Part shown: one piece after another, positions 12,601-25,560 of the stretch | How the letters are laid out: each line of letters begins with the position of its first letter | How positions within the stretch are numbered: position 1 is the first letter of the stretch | DNA from: Chaunax sp. Z400 | Taxonomy: Eukaryota > Chordata > Actinopteri > Lophiiformes > Chaunacidae | Direction: 5' to 3' | Length of the DNA: 64,000 nt | Assembly (NCBI GenBank): GCA_037577475.1 | Contig: CM075184.1 | Span: 8,453,594-8,517,593 of the forward strand | Made by a program: the position numbers and the translations under genes | The notes under the pieces: model-generated | The model's input: the letters and a program-made list of their open reading frames with translations, nothing else | Told to the model about the DNA's origin: nothing | Database searches by the model: none

Positions 12601-14497
12601 TCTGTTGTGGATAAAGCCCAGTATTCTTTTGTAGTAAGACAACCTGTGGGAGCAGTTAGAAAGGCAGTGGCTAGGTTCATAAGTAAATCACCAGGAGCAA
12701 GGCAATATTGGATTTTGAAAGTTGATCGTAAAGGTTTGAAAACAAAGGATCTCAGATCTCATTGAGCCGGAGTGGGTTTAGTGACATTAAAGCTCAGAGA
12801 GACAAACCATAACATGAGATATCTTGAGATACAAAGCGTTGCATGTCATCTGCATAACAGTAGAAGATAACATTATACTACCATTATCTGACTCAAAGGA
12901 AACATATAATAGAAATCAGTAAAGGGCCATGAATGACCCCAAACACCACATGCGGAGGGCTGGAACAAGGAGAATCCATCCATTACAACAGAGAACAGTG
13001 AGCAGTAAATCATTTGTAACCTAAATAAGAGCTGCTTCTGTGCTGATCGGGGAATCCTAGTTGATATTTCTCAAAAAGTATTACTGCTATTCATGTGTGA
13101 AATTATTTCAACTGCTTTAGTCAGGCGATTAAAACGTTTGTGTGACAGAGCCTGTAGACAATGAGAATCCGTGGGCCCACAGTCTCAAGCACCTCTCTGA
13201 GAAATGTACCAGGCTTCAGTGCAGATGAGATTTCTGATCACAGGTGTGTTTGCCATTAACATTGAATTATAGATAAAGTGCTCATACACTGTATTTGCTT
13301 CCATATGCTCAGCTCTCCTACATTACCTCTTAAAATCCCTTGTTTGGTCATTAGACCATAGGATGTCATGATGTAGTGTATAGTTTCATCTTGACAGTTA
13401 TGATGTCATCAAGCAGGATCAGACATGTTCTTTTAAGCGACTGACAGAAAGACCCTTCTGAGTAAGGTCATTAGGGCAGAGGCAGCGAAACACTTTACAA
13501 GAACTACGAGCTGACTAGGGATTATGAAACCGAGAGTGGATACAATGAAAACCTGGGGCAATGCACAAAAAAACCACAGCCTTGTGATCAGACACAGTAA
13601 AATCTAGCAAACCAATATGTTTGAAGAGTCTGTCCAAATATTCAAGAACTGTGTTTATTATTATCTCTCTGGTTTCACCTTTGCGTCTTCAAAATTTAGG
13701 CAACAAATGAATTTTCTTAAGGTTAGGTTACACTTTTATTTAGTTTTTCATAAAGTTAACAGTATCTATTAAGAAATAATGTTTATATAATTTACTAAAG
13801 CAAAGGTAAAGCTGATCATTTAGGTTAAGATGAAGGCAATGAGAAAATGTTGTTATGTAATGTGTTCAATAAGCCATAAACATCTTGATACAGAATGTAC
13901 CAGTGAACAATTGAAAGAAAAGGTGTTTCATTTGCTTTCAGGACTATTTAACAGAAAACACAAACTTCCCCTCACCTTACCCAAAGTCTAGTTTTTGCCT
14001 GAACCTTACCATAGACTCCAGTCTGGACGAGTACTGAAAGTGTCCTGCACTTTGTGTCCCAGCCATCCTCCCCAACCAATTCCAGCGCAGTACATACATG
14101 GTCACATAATAAACGTTATTACTGATTATAATCCAGAGATTACACATAATTTATGAACGGATTTGCTGTTGTAATTTAATTGCACCGCACACAATGAGTG
14201 CTAAGTAACTGTGAGTGCTGAAAACTCACCATGAACCCCTTTGGAGCATGTTGTCGTTGTGAGGAGCGGATATTGTAGGGAAAAGATTTACACCGGTCGT
14301 GACTAATGTGACCGAGTGATGGGAAGAAGTGTGACAGAAAAGGGTTCCTTCTGTAGAGAACAGTGGTCAGTGTGGAGCTGCTGGGCCACAGTCAGCATGT
14401 GGGCTGCTTCATGTAGACCAGAGGACATGGATTCATGATGGAAACTTTGGCCTTTCACTGTAGCTGTGAATGCGGATTGTACAACGCCTGTGCTGTC

Positions 14498-14533
<36 letters not shown>

Positions 14534-15151
14534 AATCAGGCACAGCCTCTCTTGAATTTTTAATCCACAACAAAGTATAGCCTGTGTGTCTCTAAGTTGC
14601 TCTGCAGTAGTTAATTTCAATTTTGACCCTAACTCAAGTTAATGCATCTTCCACAAACTTTTTTTTCAAGGCGTGCAATTCAAACCACAATCTCTCCCTT
14701 TTCTACCTAAACATCTCCCCGGAGATAAAACTGAGCTTGATTTGTATTTATTTTTAAAGTCCATGGAGTCAAACAGTAAGTAAGCAGGGAGAGAGGAGAA
14801 AGAAAAAAAAACAGTTGAGTTGTTTGGGGGCATAACTCGCTCTCTCTCTCTTAAGTGTAAAATGGGATGGGATATTCTGCCTCTCGGACTTAACGTAATG
14901 TAAGAGAGTGTGAAATTAAACTGCACACGAATAAAAGGGAACCTTCATTGTGTCCCGCTGACTAGCTTATCTGGAAATTCAGACAACTGGAACATCCAAA
15001 GCCTCCAAACTTATAGCAATCCCCTTTGTGTGGCTGCAGAGCAAACAATGTAATATCAGAAAGCCGGAGAGGCCCCAAATCCTGTGTCAGATTGCCAAAC
15101 ACAAAGCAGCTGCCTCCGTGCATCCTGCGTTGCCTCGTTGCATCCTCACAT

Positions 15152-15185
<34 letters not shown>

Positions 15186-17937
15186 CCTCAAACAATAAAA
15201 CTGGGCTGTGCACACACTCACCCCATGTGTATGCCAATGAGTGCTTCAAATAGATTGTTTCCTCTTTAATTCCTGGCCTTTTACCTATTGCGATTCCTTG
15301 CACCTATCCCCACGCCTCTTTTAAACCCCATATGTTAATTTGATTTAGTGCATCTCAAATTGAATAAGAGATAAGGAAAAAAAAAAGAAGAAGAAAGAAT
15401 AAGAAGGTAATGGAAAATGTTCTGTTATTAATAATCTAAAGTGCCAGAGAGGCCTCAAACTTAGTCCCTTCACTCTGCCCCTCCCTCTTCCTTCCTCTCC
15501 TCATTTTGTTTTGTCCTCCCTGTCTGCCTGTGAGTGAGTGAGTGAGTGAGTGAGCTAAGTGAAGTGGGTTATGATGGCGGTGTAATCGGCATCCCTCAAA
15601 GAAACGGCTGGTGCTATTAAGGGCCATTGTGTTTGCTGCAGTGATGATCAGATTCAATCAAGGGAGAACATTCTGTGCTGGAGCTGTGGCAAGGGGGGAG
15701 ATAGAGAAAAATACCTTGCTTTATTCTGCTCTGCTATTGTGTTCTGGGGATTGGATGTATGCACACACTTTAGAGTGCACACTCTCTTTTAGATGCATAT
15801 CGACACAGTGATATGCAAAAGTCAGTCAGATGAATTTGTGGGAGCTCTCTGACTCTGCATAGTGAGGCTGGTAAGTGTTGGCTAATATTTTGAGGATGTA
15901 TTTATTTCAATACGTGGAGCACTTTTCCTTTTGTCCTCAACTTTACCCGGTGTCTGTTTCTCAGGCTAATCCTCCATGTTGTTTTTGCTTTATTACGGCC
16001 TGTAGAAGCCTAAAGGCCTGAGAGGTCGACTCGTGGCCAGAAGGGTTTAAGTTAGCATTACAGCCTGATGAATCTGGCTTTTTTTGAATATCAGTCAGTC
16101 ATCTTCTACATAAAGGGGAAGAAAGGAGGCCTGGTGTTCATAGTAAAAGAGTGTTCAATTCATAAGATAACTGGAGCCTTTTGCTGTGGAATATTCATAT
16201 TCTACTCATGTCCGTGTGGGTTTCCCTCTCCACAGTCACAAATCATGCAGGTTTGGTAAAGAGGAGACTTAATTTCCATTGTCATAATTTGTTCCCTTTT
16301 GCTGATGATGGTGTGTCCTCATAGACCACATGTGAATAAACTCTGTAAAGGTCCTTCAATGACATATTATTCATTTACTTACATCAATTCATTGACAAAG
16401 ATCATTTTAAAGGCATTTGAGTGATTTCAATAGTTTCTTTTCTTTTTTTGAATGCCTGGAACATTTTGGATGATAAAGGGTAAGGGTCATGCTCCGTGGG
16501 ATGATCAGGAGAATGAAAGAGATCCAGTACAGGGGGGGATTTGTCGGGGTCACATGGAGTTACTGTGTGGCTGTAGCATTTAGGAAACTGAGTGTTGAGA
16601 GGATGCCGTTTCTTCATCAGAAGAAAAGATGGATGTTTTTACCCTAGCATACATGCATTTGATGGTGGCAAGAAAGCGAAGCACCAGGTGGAACCCACGG
16701 TATAGCAGAGGAGAGAGGACCTGGAGCAGCCTCAGTTCAGATGCTGTGAGGCCGCAGGACTAACCACTGAGCTGCAGTTCATTATTAGAAGAGAGAGGAA
16801 AGAAGAAAAGGTTTTTTTTTTAGTGGGAGGAAGTTGAGATAAACAGGAGAGAATGAGGTTACACTCTGCATATATCACTGAATTAATTAGGTGCAGGTGG
16901 TTCAATTAGTGGGGCTTATGTGGTTGGAGACCTTGTTGCTGAGCAATGTTTTGATGAGTGGGTCCTGCTTTTTCTGTCTGTATCTCAGTTCAACTGATTG
17001 ACAGGTTGCCACTGAGAAAAGAGGCATTGCACTGACAAAATGCAGTGAAGAAGAAGGGGACAGCTGGTTAAGCAACTATTTTCTAACTAGCTGCAACTCA
17101 TTTTCAGATAATCAGGAAAGGCTTCCTCAGAAGGAAATGTATTCAACACATTTGTGAGGCATCAAGGCGTTGTACTAAAATAGTCCAGAATAGTCAGACT
17201 AAAACTACGAAGAGAAGAAAGTCATTAAAAAGGTACAACTGGCTGCTGGGACCATATTTCACATTTCACACCATCACTGTTATCATTTAAAAAGTGATCA
17301 CTACCCAATCCTCCTGATGCACTTCACCTCCATAGCTATAAGACCAACAACAATAATCAATGTTACTGTGACTGATCCTAATAGTAAAATTAATTTTCAG
17401 AATAGGATAGATAACATTGCCCTTAACTCCAAGTAGTTAGTAAATATGAAGTTGTGTTTTTCTGTCTTAAATCAGTAACCCACGAACACATAAGTCCCCC
17501 AAACTATTCATAGGATGAAGTGGAGAGGAGAGGAGAGAGAAGTGTCTGATTAAAAAAAAAAAAAAATCATGCATACCCTTTTTAAATGTTGTTTACAATG
17601 TGTGTTATGACCACCCTGATGAAGACTACAAGCTGAAATGCGTTGGTCTAGTAACAAAATTGTTCCTGATACTGCAGTTTATACCTCTTTAAACCATTTT
17701 TCCCTTCTCCATGCACCTTGGAAGAGGGTGAAGTTGTGCCAGAAACCCCTACACTGCTTCAAAAAAATTCAAAATTCTTATTAAAATGAATAAATCACTC
17801 ATACAGATCTTCTACTAGGGGTAAATCTCTAGCAAATAAAATGATAGTGACATGGGAACCCCCCAAGGACCTTGTCTGACACCCACTGGTTTAGATAAAA
17901 TGGTTACACTATTCTCTTGTTCCGTTTCTCTTTCCAG
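12601..17937. other. Probable last intron of the zinc-finger gene
   Basis: No exon is visible before the splice acceptor at 17937. TG tracts lie at 14501-14531 and 15154-15183, and a tetranucleotide GTGA tract at about 15530-15554. The stretch 15560-16260 is balanced in composition and free of simple repeats, so it may hold regulatory sequence, but that is inference. A polypyrimidine tract precedes the acceptor at 17910-17937. Confidence 0.5.
16742..16780 (-). mobile_element. Possible SINE head fragment
   Basis: On the minus strand this short piece reads like the tRNA-derived head of the fish SINE seen at 31858-32222: a CTCAGTGGTTAG box A-like segment followed by GCCTCACAGCA. Only about 40 bases can be matched and no tail is present, so it may be chance similarity or a very old fragment. 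Confidence 0.35.
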
Positions 17938-18188
17938 GCCAGAGACCATTCAAGTGCAGTTACTGCCCCTACAGTGCCTCCCAGAAAGGAAACCTGAAGA
18001 CGCACGTGCTCTGCGTGCACCGCATGCCCTTTGACAACAGCCAGTACCCAGACCGACGCTTCAAACGCTCCCGTACAGAGTACAACCTCTTGGAAAAGAA
18101 CCCCGATGACGCCGTTGGTGCTGCTGCATCTAATGAACCAGTGACAGGAGCAGAGGGAAGCCACGGAGGTAGCACAGATTCGCCATGA
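17938..18188 (+). CDS. Terminal exon of a C2H2 zinc-finger protein (possibly znf536)
   Basis: The exon follows a polypyrimidine tract and CAG acceptor (17935-17937). It enters with two bases of a split codon, then reads Gln-Arg-Pro-Phe-Lys, a typical zinc-finger linker, and one complete C2H2 finger: CSYC at about residues 6-9, the core SASQKGNLKTHV, and the final His at the end of VLCVH. This is followed by RMPFDNSQYPDRRFKRSR, a basic, apparently conserved extension, then a low-complexity Ala/Gly/Ser tail ending in TGA at 18186-18188. The protein would act as a sequence-specific DNA-binding nuclear factor (family knowledge). Earlier exons are outside the window. A GT at 18169-18170 could be an alternative donor. 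The link to znf536 (as an alternative C-terminal exon) is recalled and not verified, so no symbol is assigned. Confidence 0.85.
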
Positions 18189-18801
18189 GCTGAGTTGATT
18201 AATAACATCCAGGAGGGAGGTTCAACTCTCCCTGATGCACTTGAATATTGGTCACTATAAGACTCATTTCCAACCAATCTATGATGTGGACCCTGACCAA
18301 ACAACAAGACACTGAGATAGGAGGACAGTGCTGTGACTAGACCACACCTTCTAGATCATAAACATAAAGTAAACATACTCTATGTGTTATTAGAAGTCTG
18401 TGAACGTTTACTATGAAAACATTATAATCTATGTATTTGTGATGAGGTGATTCAGCATTCTTTGAGAATAGTGGATTATGTGAAAAGAGGTAATTAAAAG
18501 ATAGTTTTCAGACAAATGTGGGGGGGGGGGGGGGCTGTTAGGCAAGAGGGAGGAATGATGAAGTAATCTAAAATCATTAAAGAGGCTCTTCTCCAAAAAT
18601 AATGCTTTTATCAGAAAAATGATCCATGTGAACGATTTAGCAGAACAAGTATTGAGATGGAGGAGGAAGAGGAGGGCTCTGAATGCACACCACCACCACC
18701 GCCGCCACCAAGAACATAACACATCTGCCAATGCGAGTGATGAGCGAATGTGTGTATGTGTTGTAAGGTCAGTCGCGGCGATGGTGGTGTGTGTTAGGGA
18801 T

Positions 18802-18888
18802 GTGGTGGTGGTGGTGGTGGTGGTGGGGGGGAGACAAGGCATTGGTGCCAGCCTGACTGGAGCTGTCATCTCAGAGGAAATCAATTCA

Positions 18889-18920
<32 letters not shown>
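18802..18920. repeat. (GTG)n followed by (CA)n
   Basis: A trinucleotide GTG tract at about 18802-18831 ends in a G-run. A CA tract follows at 18893-18920 and ends in CAG, directly before the possible exon at 18922. Confidence 0.9.
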
Positions 18921-20376
18921 GTCCTACAGTGGTAACCCGACTCTAGATGGTACGCCAGGGGGTCAAGTTGAGTCCCCTCAGCTGGCCGGAGCCCCTCAGG
19001 TCACCTCTTCCTCTAGTCTCACTCTCTCTAATACCAGCCCAATCTGTTAGAATAGCCTGGAAAACATGACACGAATCAATCAGCGCATTTGAAGCATCCA
19101 TTAGCCGACGTTAAGGCTTGTTTCGCTCTGGTTTTTGCCATTTAACGTCTGGAGGTCACCTTACAGAAGGATGGGGAGTTTAAATGGATTGTGTTTTAGC
19201 TAGGGACACTTTATGATGACAAGTACATGATGGTGTGACAGACACACACGCACCAGCATAGCTGCCACCAACCCTACAATGCAAACACATCCATACAAGT
19301 GTGTGCGCGCATCGGTAAAACAGCAGGCTCTGGTGTTACATTCCGGGCGGCTGTCTTCTCCCTACTACGTCTCCCCGATATTCCCTACATGAGCTGTTCT
19401 ACCGAATAATTTAGAGCAATCCTATTTCTGGGAGGAGCATTGATTTTGGAGAAGAGTAACTTCAACGATTTTAGATTACAGTTTGAAGACCTTCACCAAG
19501 CTGTTGGGGATTTTTTTTTCACACCCCTCACAGACAAATGTCAGACATAACCGGCTGTGTTTTGTATATTCTGTATAAAAAGTTGAGTTCTCCCGCTAAA
19601 ATGTCTCCTCACCTGAAAAGTTTGGCACTATGGTATCGACTCATACAGAGCAGGATTAATCCCCTCTTCTGATCAGCTCTTTTAAAGTACAGCTACACAT
19701 GAGGGGACACAGTGAAAAAGTAGATAATCATCTACTGTCTTAATTATACTACTTTTTCTAAGAACTTCTTTTTTTTCTTCTTTTTTCTAAAAAGGCATTA
19801 TCCTTCTGATGTTTTATTTGTTTTATTCCTGAGGGGGAGTAATTCAACATAAAACATTCAAAACATCATGTTTTTATCTTGTAAAAAATCAAGATACATT
19901 GTTTTAAGGGCAAATTGATTGTACTTCTCTTGTACTCTGTTGTGCCAACAGCTGTTGGTTACTACTGGGCAAGGAGAACAGGGAAGTGTGGCTCTCTGTG
20001 CTCTGTTGGTATTGTTGGTAGGGGGATGGGGGTTTGGGCGATGTTAATGTTTTTTTCTTTTTCTGATAAAGAGAAATGATCCAGACTTGAAGAAAGTCAA
20101 TATCTTTGCCTCACAAACACACATGCAGTGGTGGGCGGGGCTAAATTCTTAATTCCCCCAGGGCCACAGCTCTGCTTAAAGGAGTTTACAGTCTGATACA
20201 AACTCATGTACACAGCAGCAGGGGGGGGGGGGAAACACAATCCTCCTGCATGCATGGAGAGATGGAGGGGAAAGCAGAGAGAAAGATGGACAGCGGAAGT
20301 CTGTAGGACGAAACAGAAGACTGCTGTAATTATGGTTTAATATAACTATAAATATGAGCTTTTTGGCCATACAGTA

Positions 20377-20379
<3 letters not shown>

Positions 20380-20432
<53 letters not shown>
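20380..20432. repeat. (TA)n microsatellite
   Basis: A pure TA tract of about 53 bases. Such tracts can form cruciforms and are often unstable in length. Confidence 0.95.
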
Positions 20433-20433
<1 letters not shown>

Positions 20434-21551
20434 TGATACGTATATGCGGCATTTCATTTACAGTTTTTTCAGTCTTTCCTTCTGGCCAACAGGACAGGAG
20501 TTCTCACTGCCTTATAACTGAGTGGAGTCTTTCCCACTGAGAGAAGAGATGCAGATAATTTAAGGCAACGCACTACTGTGTTCCCGGTGGTCCTAGCTTG
20601 TTTAATGAATGTGTGTACACGATTGTGCGTGGACTGAGCATTTGCATTTATTAGCAAAAGTCTATTGGAAAAAAAAGTTTTAGAGAAAGTACCATTTTAT
20701 TTGTTGGCACCAGTACCTTGGCTTCATAAAACAAAGCATGTAAAGCACTATAGTGTCATCATCTTGTTCACATGAGGCAATATACTGTGTATATATATTT
20801 TTTTTTTTCAGCACTAGAGAATGCCATTTGTTGTGATTCCGCTGTGACTCGTACTCTTGGCCATCCCTGATAGTAATAAACCGTTTCCCCCCACTGCTCT
20901 AATCCCATAATAATCCATTCCATTGTCCTCATGTTGTTTGATCACCTTCAAGCTACCTTTTGAAGTAGCACATACAGTTTGTTCAATTATAATCACTGGT
21001 GCTAAAAGAAAAAAGAGAAACAATGACCATTTATTCCATGCTGCAATGGATTCTGTAGCAATCTCAGTCCAAACACTGTCCACATTCCTAAATGAAGAAG
21101 TGTTTGAAGCCTATGGGATGAGAAGTGAGGAGAGGGGTTTGGTTCAAACTATAAGCATATAATAACAGTAGGTATCTTTATATTTAAGATACATATCCCT
21201 GATCATTATTTATTAATGCACATCTGTTTTAAAAAAAAGACAAGATCTTTCATTAAAGAGGTGTTTCAAACATGGACTTCTTACTGTAGTCGAGACATCC
21301 TGGTCACTTTGAAACAGTGAGATTTATTGAGTGTTTTTCTGTAATAAAACCTCCGACAAACAGTGTCTTTGGCATATTTATCCTTTCACACCATTCAGAT
21401 CAATCGGTCCTCTGAAGAAGACAAATCATTCCGTCTGAAAAGACTGCTGGCACCAAGCACTGATATGTTTCAATCAAATCCAAGTGGGAATTCCCAACAA
21501 CCTATGGGATACAAAATCAGAGGGTATAGGTGTTGGTGAGAGGACTAAAAA

Positions 21552-21640
21552 CTAGTGGTGTCAATTAATTAAAAAAAATGTAATCAGGTTAATCGCGAAA
21601 GTAGGCTGTGATTAATCATGATTAAGTTTAAAGGTTCAAA
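21552..21640. mobile_element. Possible terminus of a fish DNA transposon
   Basis: The sequence combines GTGTCAATTAATT, GGTTAATCGCG and a 14-base perfect palindrome TTAATCATGATTAA at 21612-21625. Similar AATTAATCGCG-type sequences are widespread in fish non-autonomous DNA transposons (from memory). Only one end can be seen and no target duplication is found. Confidence 0.3.
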
Positions 21641-22289
21641 AAATAGTATTTACTTGTGCTTTTTGGGGGAGTTAAAACAAACGTATATGTTTGGTGTTGG
21701 AATAAAGAAATAGTACAAATTTGTTGAAGGTATCAAGAGTGTTTTTAAGGGCAAGAAATATCTCAACTCATCATCTCAACTTAGTTTTGATGATTATTAA
21801 TTAGACGTAGACTCGTCTCAGTAAAAAAAAAAACTCTCAGTGAGTGCTTGTAGCGAAGAAAGTAATTATAATTAATTAATGAATTAATTTTAAAAAATCT
21901 AGATTAGCTGCATTTGTCACATGATGGGGACATCACTATACCTGCATGGCTCCAGCAGAGTTTCCAACTTTGGCAGCCTGTCATAATCAGCTGACGTTAG
22001 CGTGGCTAAGTTGAGCTTCTGCTCTGCCAACGTTGCCTTCAGTGGGTCTTTGTGTGTTGGACCCGCCTAATTATTTTTGCTAATTGAATTCCAGCACGTG
22101 GGTGTATCCTGGGCAAGTGAATCATCTCCTTGACCATGAGAGGCTTGTTGAAATTTCATCTCTGCTGTGTTTGACATGTACCAATACTTTCTGGCACTAA
22201 GCTAAAGCACCAAAAGAGCCGCAGTCACAGAGAGTCACTGTGATTACCCTCCATATGATATGCACTACACAGGCCATATGTTGTAACAC

Positions 22290-23219
22290 CACTGTCGATC
22301 TAACTGGCTGCATCGCCTACAGAGCAAACCGGATGAAGTACTATGGGAAGAACAAAGGAGGAGTGTCTATATAAACAACAGCTGGTGCACAGCCACACAT
22401 TTGTGGGCAAACACTGCTGCCCAGATTTGCAGCTCCTAACGATGAGGTGCAGACATTGTTTCTCCTGAGGGAATTCACAACAATAGCAATTATCGCAATC
22501 TACATTCCCCAGCAAGCTAAGGCTAAGTTAACCTTGGAAATACTACATGACTGCATCAACAAACAGCTGACAGTGAACCCAGATGGTGTGGTTATTGTAG
22601 TCAACCATACAGATCTCATACAGGTCATGCCTAAATGTCATAAAAACATGGATTTCGTACCCCACATTCAGGTCAATAAGTTCATGTCTCCCTAACTCTG
22701 ATCCCAACTTATAACACAATGGATCTGCAAAACAAAACTGACTGCTAACATCGTACAAGCGTGGTCTGAGGAAGCTACCTCAATGCTGCCAGCCCATTGT
22801 CACAACACAGACTGGGATTTGTTTGCAGATGGAACAGATCTTTAGGGATATGGTGGCTCATTTCTGGGATACATACATGTTTGCACAGAAAATGTATCAA
22901 TTGAGAAGAACAATAAAGTTCTTTCCCAAACAAAAGCCATGGATTACCAACAATGAGAGAACATTACTCAAGGAGAGGGATGCAGCTTTCAGGTAAGGCG
23001 ATAAAGAGTGAAACACGGGGGAATCGAAGTATCAAGGATGCAAAGAGGAAATACAAACAGCGCATTGAGGATCAATTTGACAACAACAACCCTCTGAGCA
23101 TGTGGAGCAGCATCAAGGCCCTGAAACACTCTAAAACCCTCAACGTGCTGCACAGTGATGATGCCAAATTGTCTGAGGTCCTTAACCAGTACTTTGCCCG
23201 CCTTTACAGCCAGAGATGA
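22290..23219 (+). pseudogene. LINE endonuclease region and linker, broken
   Basis: One frame (22447-22695) reads through a stretch with LLREFTTIAIIAIYIPQQAK, matching the central part of the apurinic-like endonuclease of fish LINEs, where a Tyr-Ile-Pro-Pro segment is typical. The motif that normally carries the catalytic Asp-Phe-Asn downstream is altered here (Val-Asn-His). A second frame (22953-23219) carries the linker with DAKRKYKQRIEDQF and NNNPLSMWSSIKAL. The two frames are separated by stops and the encoded enzyme cannot be functional. Confidence 0.8.
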
Positions 23220-24439
23220 GAGTCTGCCCCACACCAGGTGATGACAAAAGTGGACATGGAGTGTCAGGCTGGGTTCTGAAAAACTTGTGGTTCTTCCCTT
23301 ATAAATGACTGTTACACTGATACATCTCCCTGGTAAACATGTTGATGTTTTATTTACTAGTCACCTTGGCCAGTGTGTCAAAACATTTTGGACCCTGCTG
23401 GGAAGTTATTAAAAGCTAGTCTTGCCATGTACGAGTGATCCTATCCCAGTCCGACCTAATGTTGGTTTTAGTATGTCATCATTTGAGCAAGTCAGGAAGC
23501 AATAGAAGGAATACCTCCTGGTCAGGTCCAAGAAACTTCATGCTAAGCTCAGGGCATGTAAGTTAAATTGAAAATGCTCTTCTGCATTTGTTACACACAA
23601 ACACGATTATAACCCAAACAGTGTTCCTTCCTTCCCATTCCCCTTATACACGTGCTCATCTCCCACACCAGCATTTTTACGTCACAATAAATGGGACAAA
23701 AAACAAATAAACATCATTGTAACAAGACATTGCAATTGTTGAAACTTTGTAAACAACAAAGAAAAACAATAAGAAACTGCTACAAAGTGATCTCAACAAC
23801 TCAAAGTTCCCAATCACAGAATCTGGAGTAAGTAGACATGACAGATTTCAATGTGAAGCATTATTTCTGATTCATTTCTTACATAAAATTGTATGAGTAT
23901 TGACCTTATTACATAATGTGTTAAGAAATTATGAATGTGTGTGTGAATCTGCAAAAGAGGGTCATGCTAACATTATATTTGGAGGCATCTACATTATATG
24001 TTAGTGCAGAAGACACTGAATGCACCAGTGTAAGTTCATCCGGAGCCCTGACAGCCTTGAAAAGATATTCAACAAGCAGGCCTTTTTCTCACTACATTTG
24101 GTTTTCTAAGGTTTTAAAATCCACATGCATAGTCTGAACTCCAATTCAAATCAATAAACTCAAGACATTTCCAGAAATTACACTAAACACTTTTCCCAAA
24201 TTACTCAGTAAAGCCAAAAACAAGTGAAAGACCTATCAATAGTTAGTTGGGGAGAAAATATGTTAACATGATACCAACTGCTAACCCATGTCAAGCAGTA
24301 GTCCTGCTGTCAGACAAAGACAAATTAAAGTTGTATAAGGGTATAAGGGACAGCATAAGCATTTGTGACAGATCAGATCTCCCTGTATCGTCTCCGTGGA
24401 TGTTATCGATCTGTGACAGATCCATAAACTTGTACCATT

Positions 24440-25560
24440 GGATCTTTCTGGATATAGGTCCTGTCCAGTGTCAGCTCTTAGATATTTTCACTCAAATATT
24501 CAGCTTCTCACTGCAACAAGCTTGTGTTCCACCATGGCTGAAATCCTCCACCAAAAGCTACGAAGTGTCTGAATGACTATCGCCCAGTGGCATTAACACC
24601 TGTAGTCATGAAGAGCTTTGAGAAACTCATGCTTGCACACATTAGAACCATTACCTTACCTGACCTGAATAAACACTAGTTTGCCTACAGTCAAACTGCT
24701 CCAGAGAGAATGCCATCACATCTGCTCTCCACACAACAGAGACGTATCTTTAAGAACCAACCAGTTATGTGAGGATTTGGACATCAGCTTTGCATTTAAC
24801 ACTGTCATCCCTCACAAACTGGTCAGCAGAATACAGTAGGACATTTTGTTTCAGTTCTCTCCACCCTCATCCTAAAGACAGGAAACCCACAGGGTTGTGT
24901 GTTGAGCCCAGTGCCCTTCACACTTTTAACCCACGTCTGTACATGAATCGACATCTCCAACCCCATAATCAAATTTGCTGGCGTCATCACATTAGTCGGG
25001 CTGATTTCTGACAATCATGAGACAGTCTACAGGTTTAAGGTAGACCACCTACGAGAATGGTATATGAACAACAACCTGGTCCTAGATCCCTCTAAAACTA
25101 ATCAGATTATTACAGACTTGCTGTGTCGACAGCCGGAAGTTCCTAGGAGTCTATGGGTCAAAAGACCTGACATGGGCCTCCAACACCGCACACCTGGTTA
25201 AAAAGGCCCAACCAAGACTGTTGCTCAACTTCTACAGGACTACCATCGAGAGCGTCCTGACCAACTACTGTAGTTCACTGTGTGGTCCGCCAGATACATA
25301 ATCGCTGAGCAGAAGGACTTCCACTGTGTGGTGAAGGCGGCCCAGTGAATTGTCACGACTGATCTCCTAGACCTGGATAAAATCGTCTGAGGAAGAAAGT
25401 CGTCTGTATCATCAAAGACACCACAGACTCTGGCCATTCACTGTTTGAACCTCTGCCATCAGGCAAATGGTTCAGGACAGTAAAATCACACACAAACAGA
25501 CTGAGGAACAACTTTTTCCCCAGAGCTCTGGCCTTCATCACTCCCCTCCCTATCTGACCA
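24440..25560 (+). pseudogene. LINE reverse transcriptase, catalytically dead
   Basis: Fragments in several frames match reverse transcriptase in order: NDYRPVALTPVVMKSFEKL near 24570, a segment equivalent to the GNPQGCVLSP box near 24880-24915, and IIKFAGV near 24965-24985. The last is the Phe-Ala-Asp-Asp catalytic box, here changed to Phe-Ala-Gly-Val (24974-24985), so both metal-binding aspartates are lost. Downstream pieces match the thumb and C-terminal region as far as about 25560. Confidence 0.82.

Larger units (their letters stand above)
18189..22289. other. 3' UTR and downstream flank of the zinc-finger gene
   Basis: The 3' UTR presumably begins at 18189, but no convincing poly(A) signal lies close by; the first clear AATAAA is at 20875-20880. 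The block contains a G-run (18520-18534), a GTG repeat, a CA tract, a second G-run near 20221-20232 and a long TA tract. An open stretch at 18922-19050 is discussed as a possible alternative terminal exon. Confidence 0.5.

Noticed and set aside
17610..17660. GATGAAGACTACAAGCTGAA and ATGCGTTGG, resembling a widespread vertebrate repeat phrase
   Set aside because: Only about 50 bases match what I recall and no element ends could be seen, so I do not call a transposon.
17904..18307. Minus-strand open frames of 86 and 112 codons
   Set aside because: They are antisense shadows of the zinc-finger exon, which has a splice acceptor and a recognisable C2H2 motif on the plus strand.
20814..21083. Minus-strand frame of 89 codons with a hydrophobic stretch
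   Set aside because: No start context, splice signals or recognised family; AT-rich surroundings make a chance frame likely.
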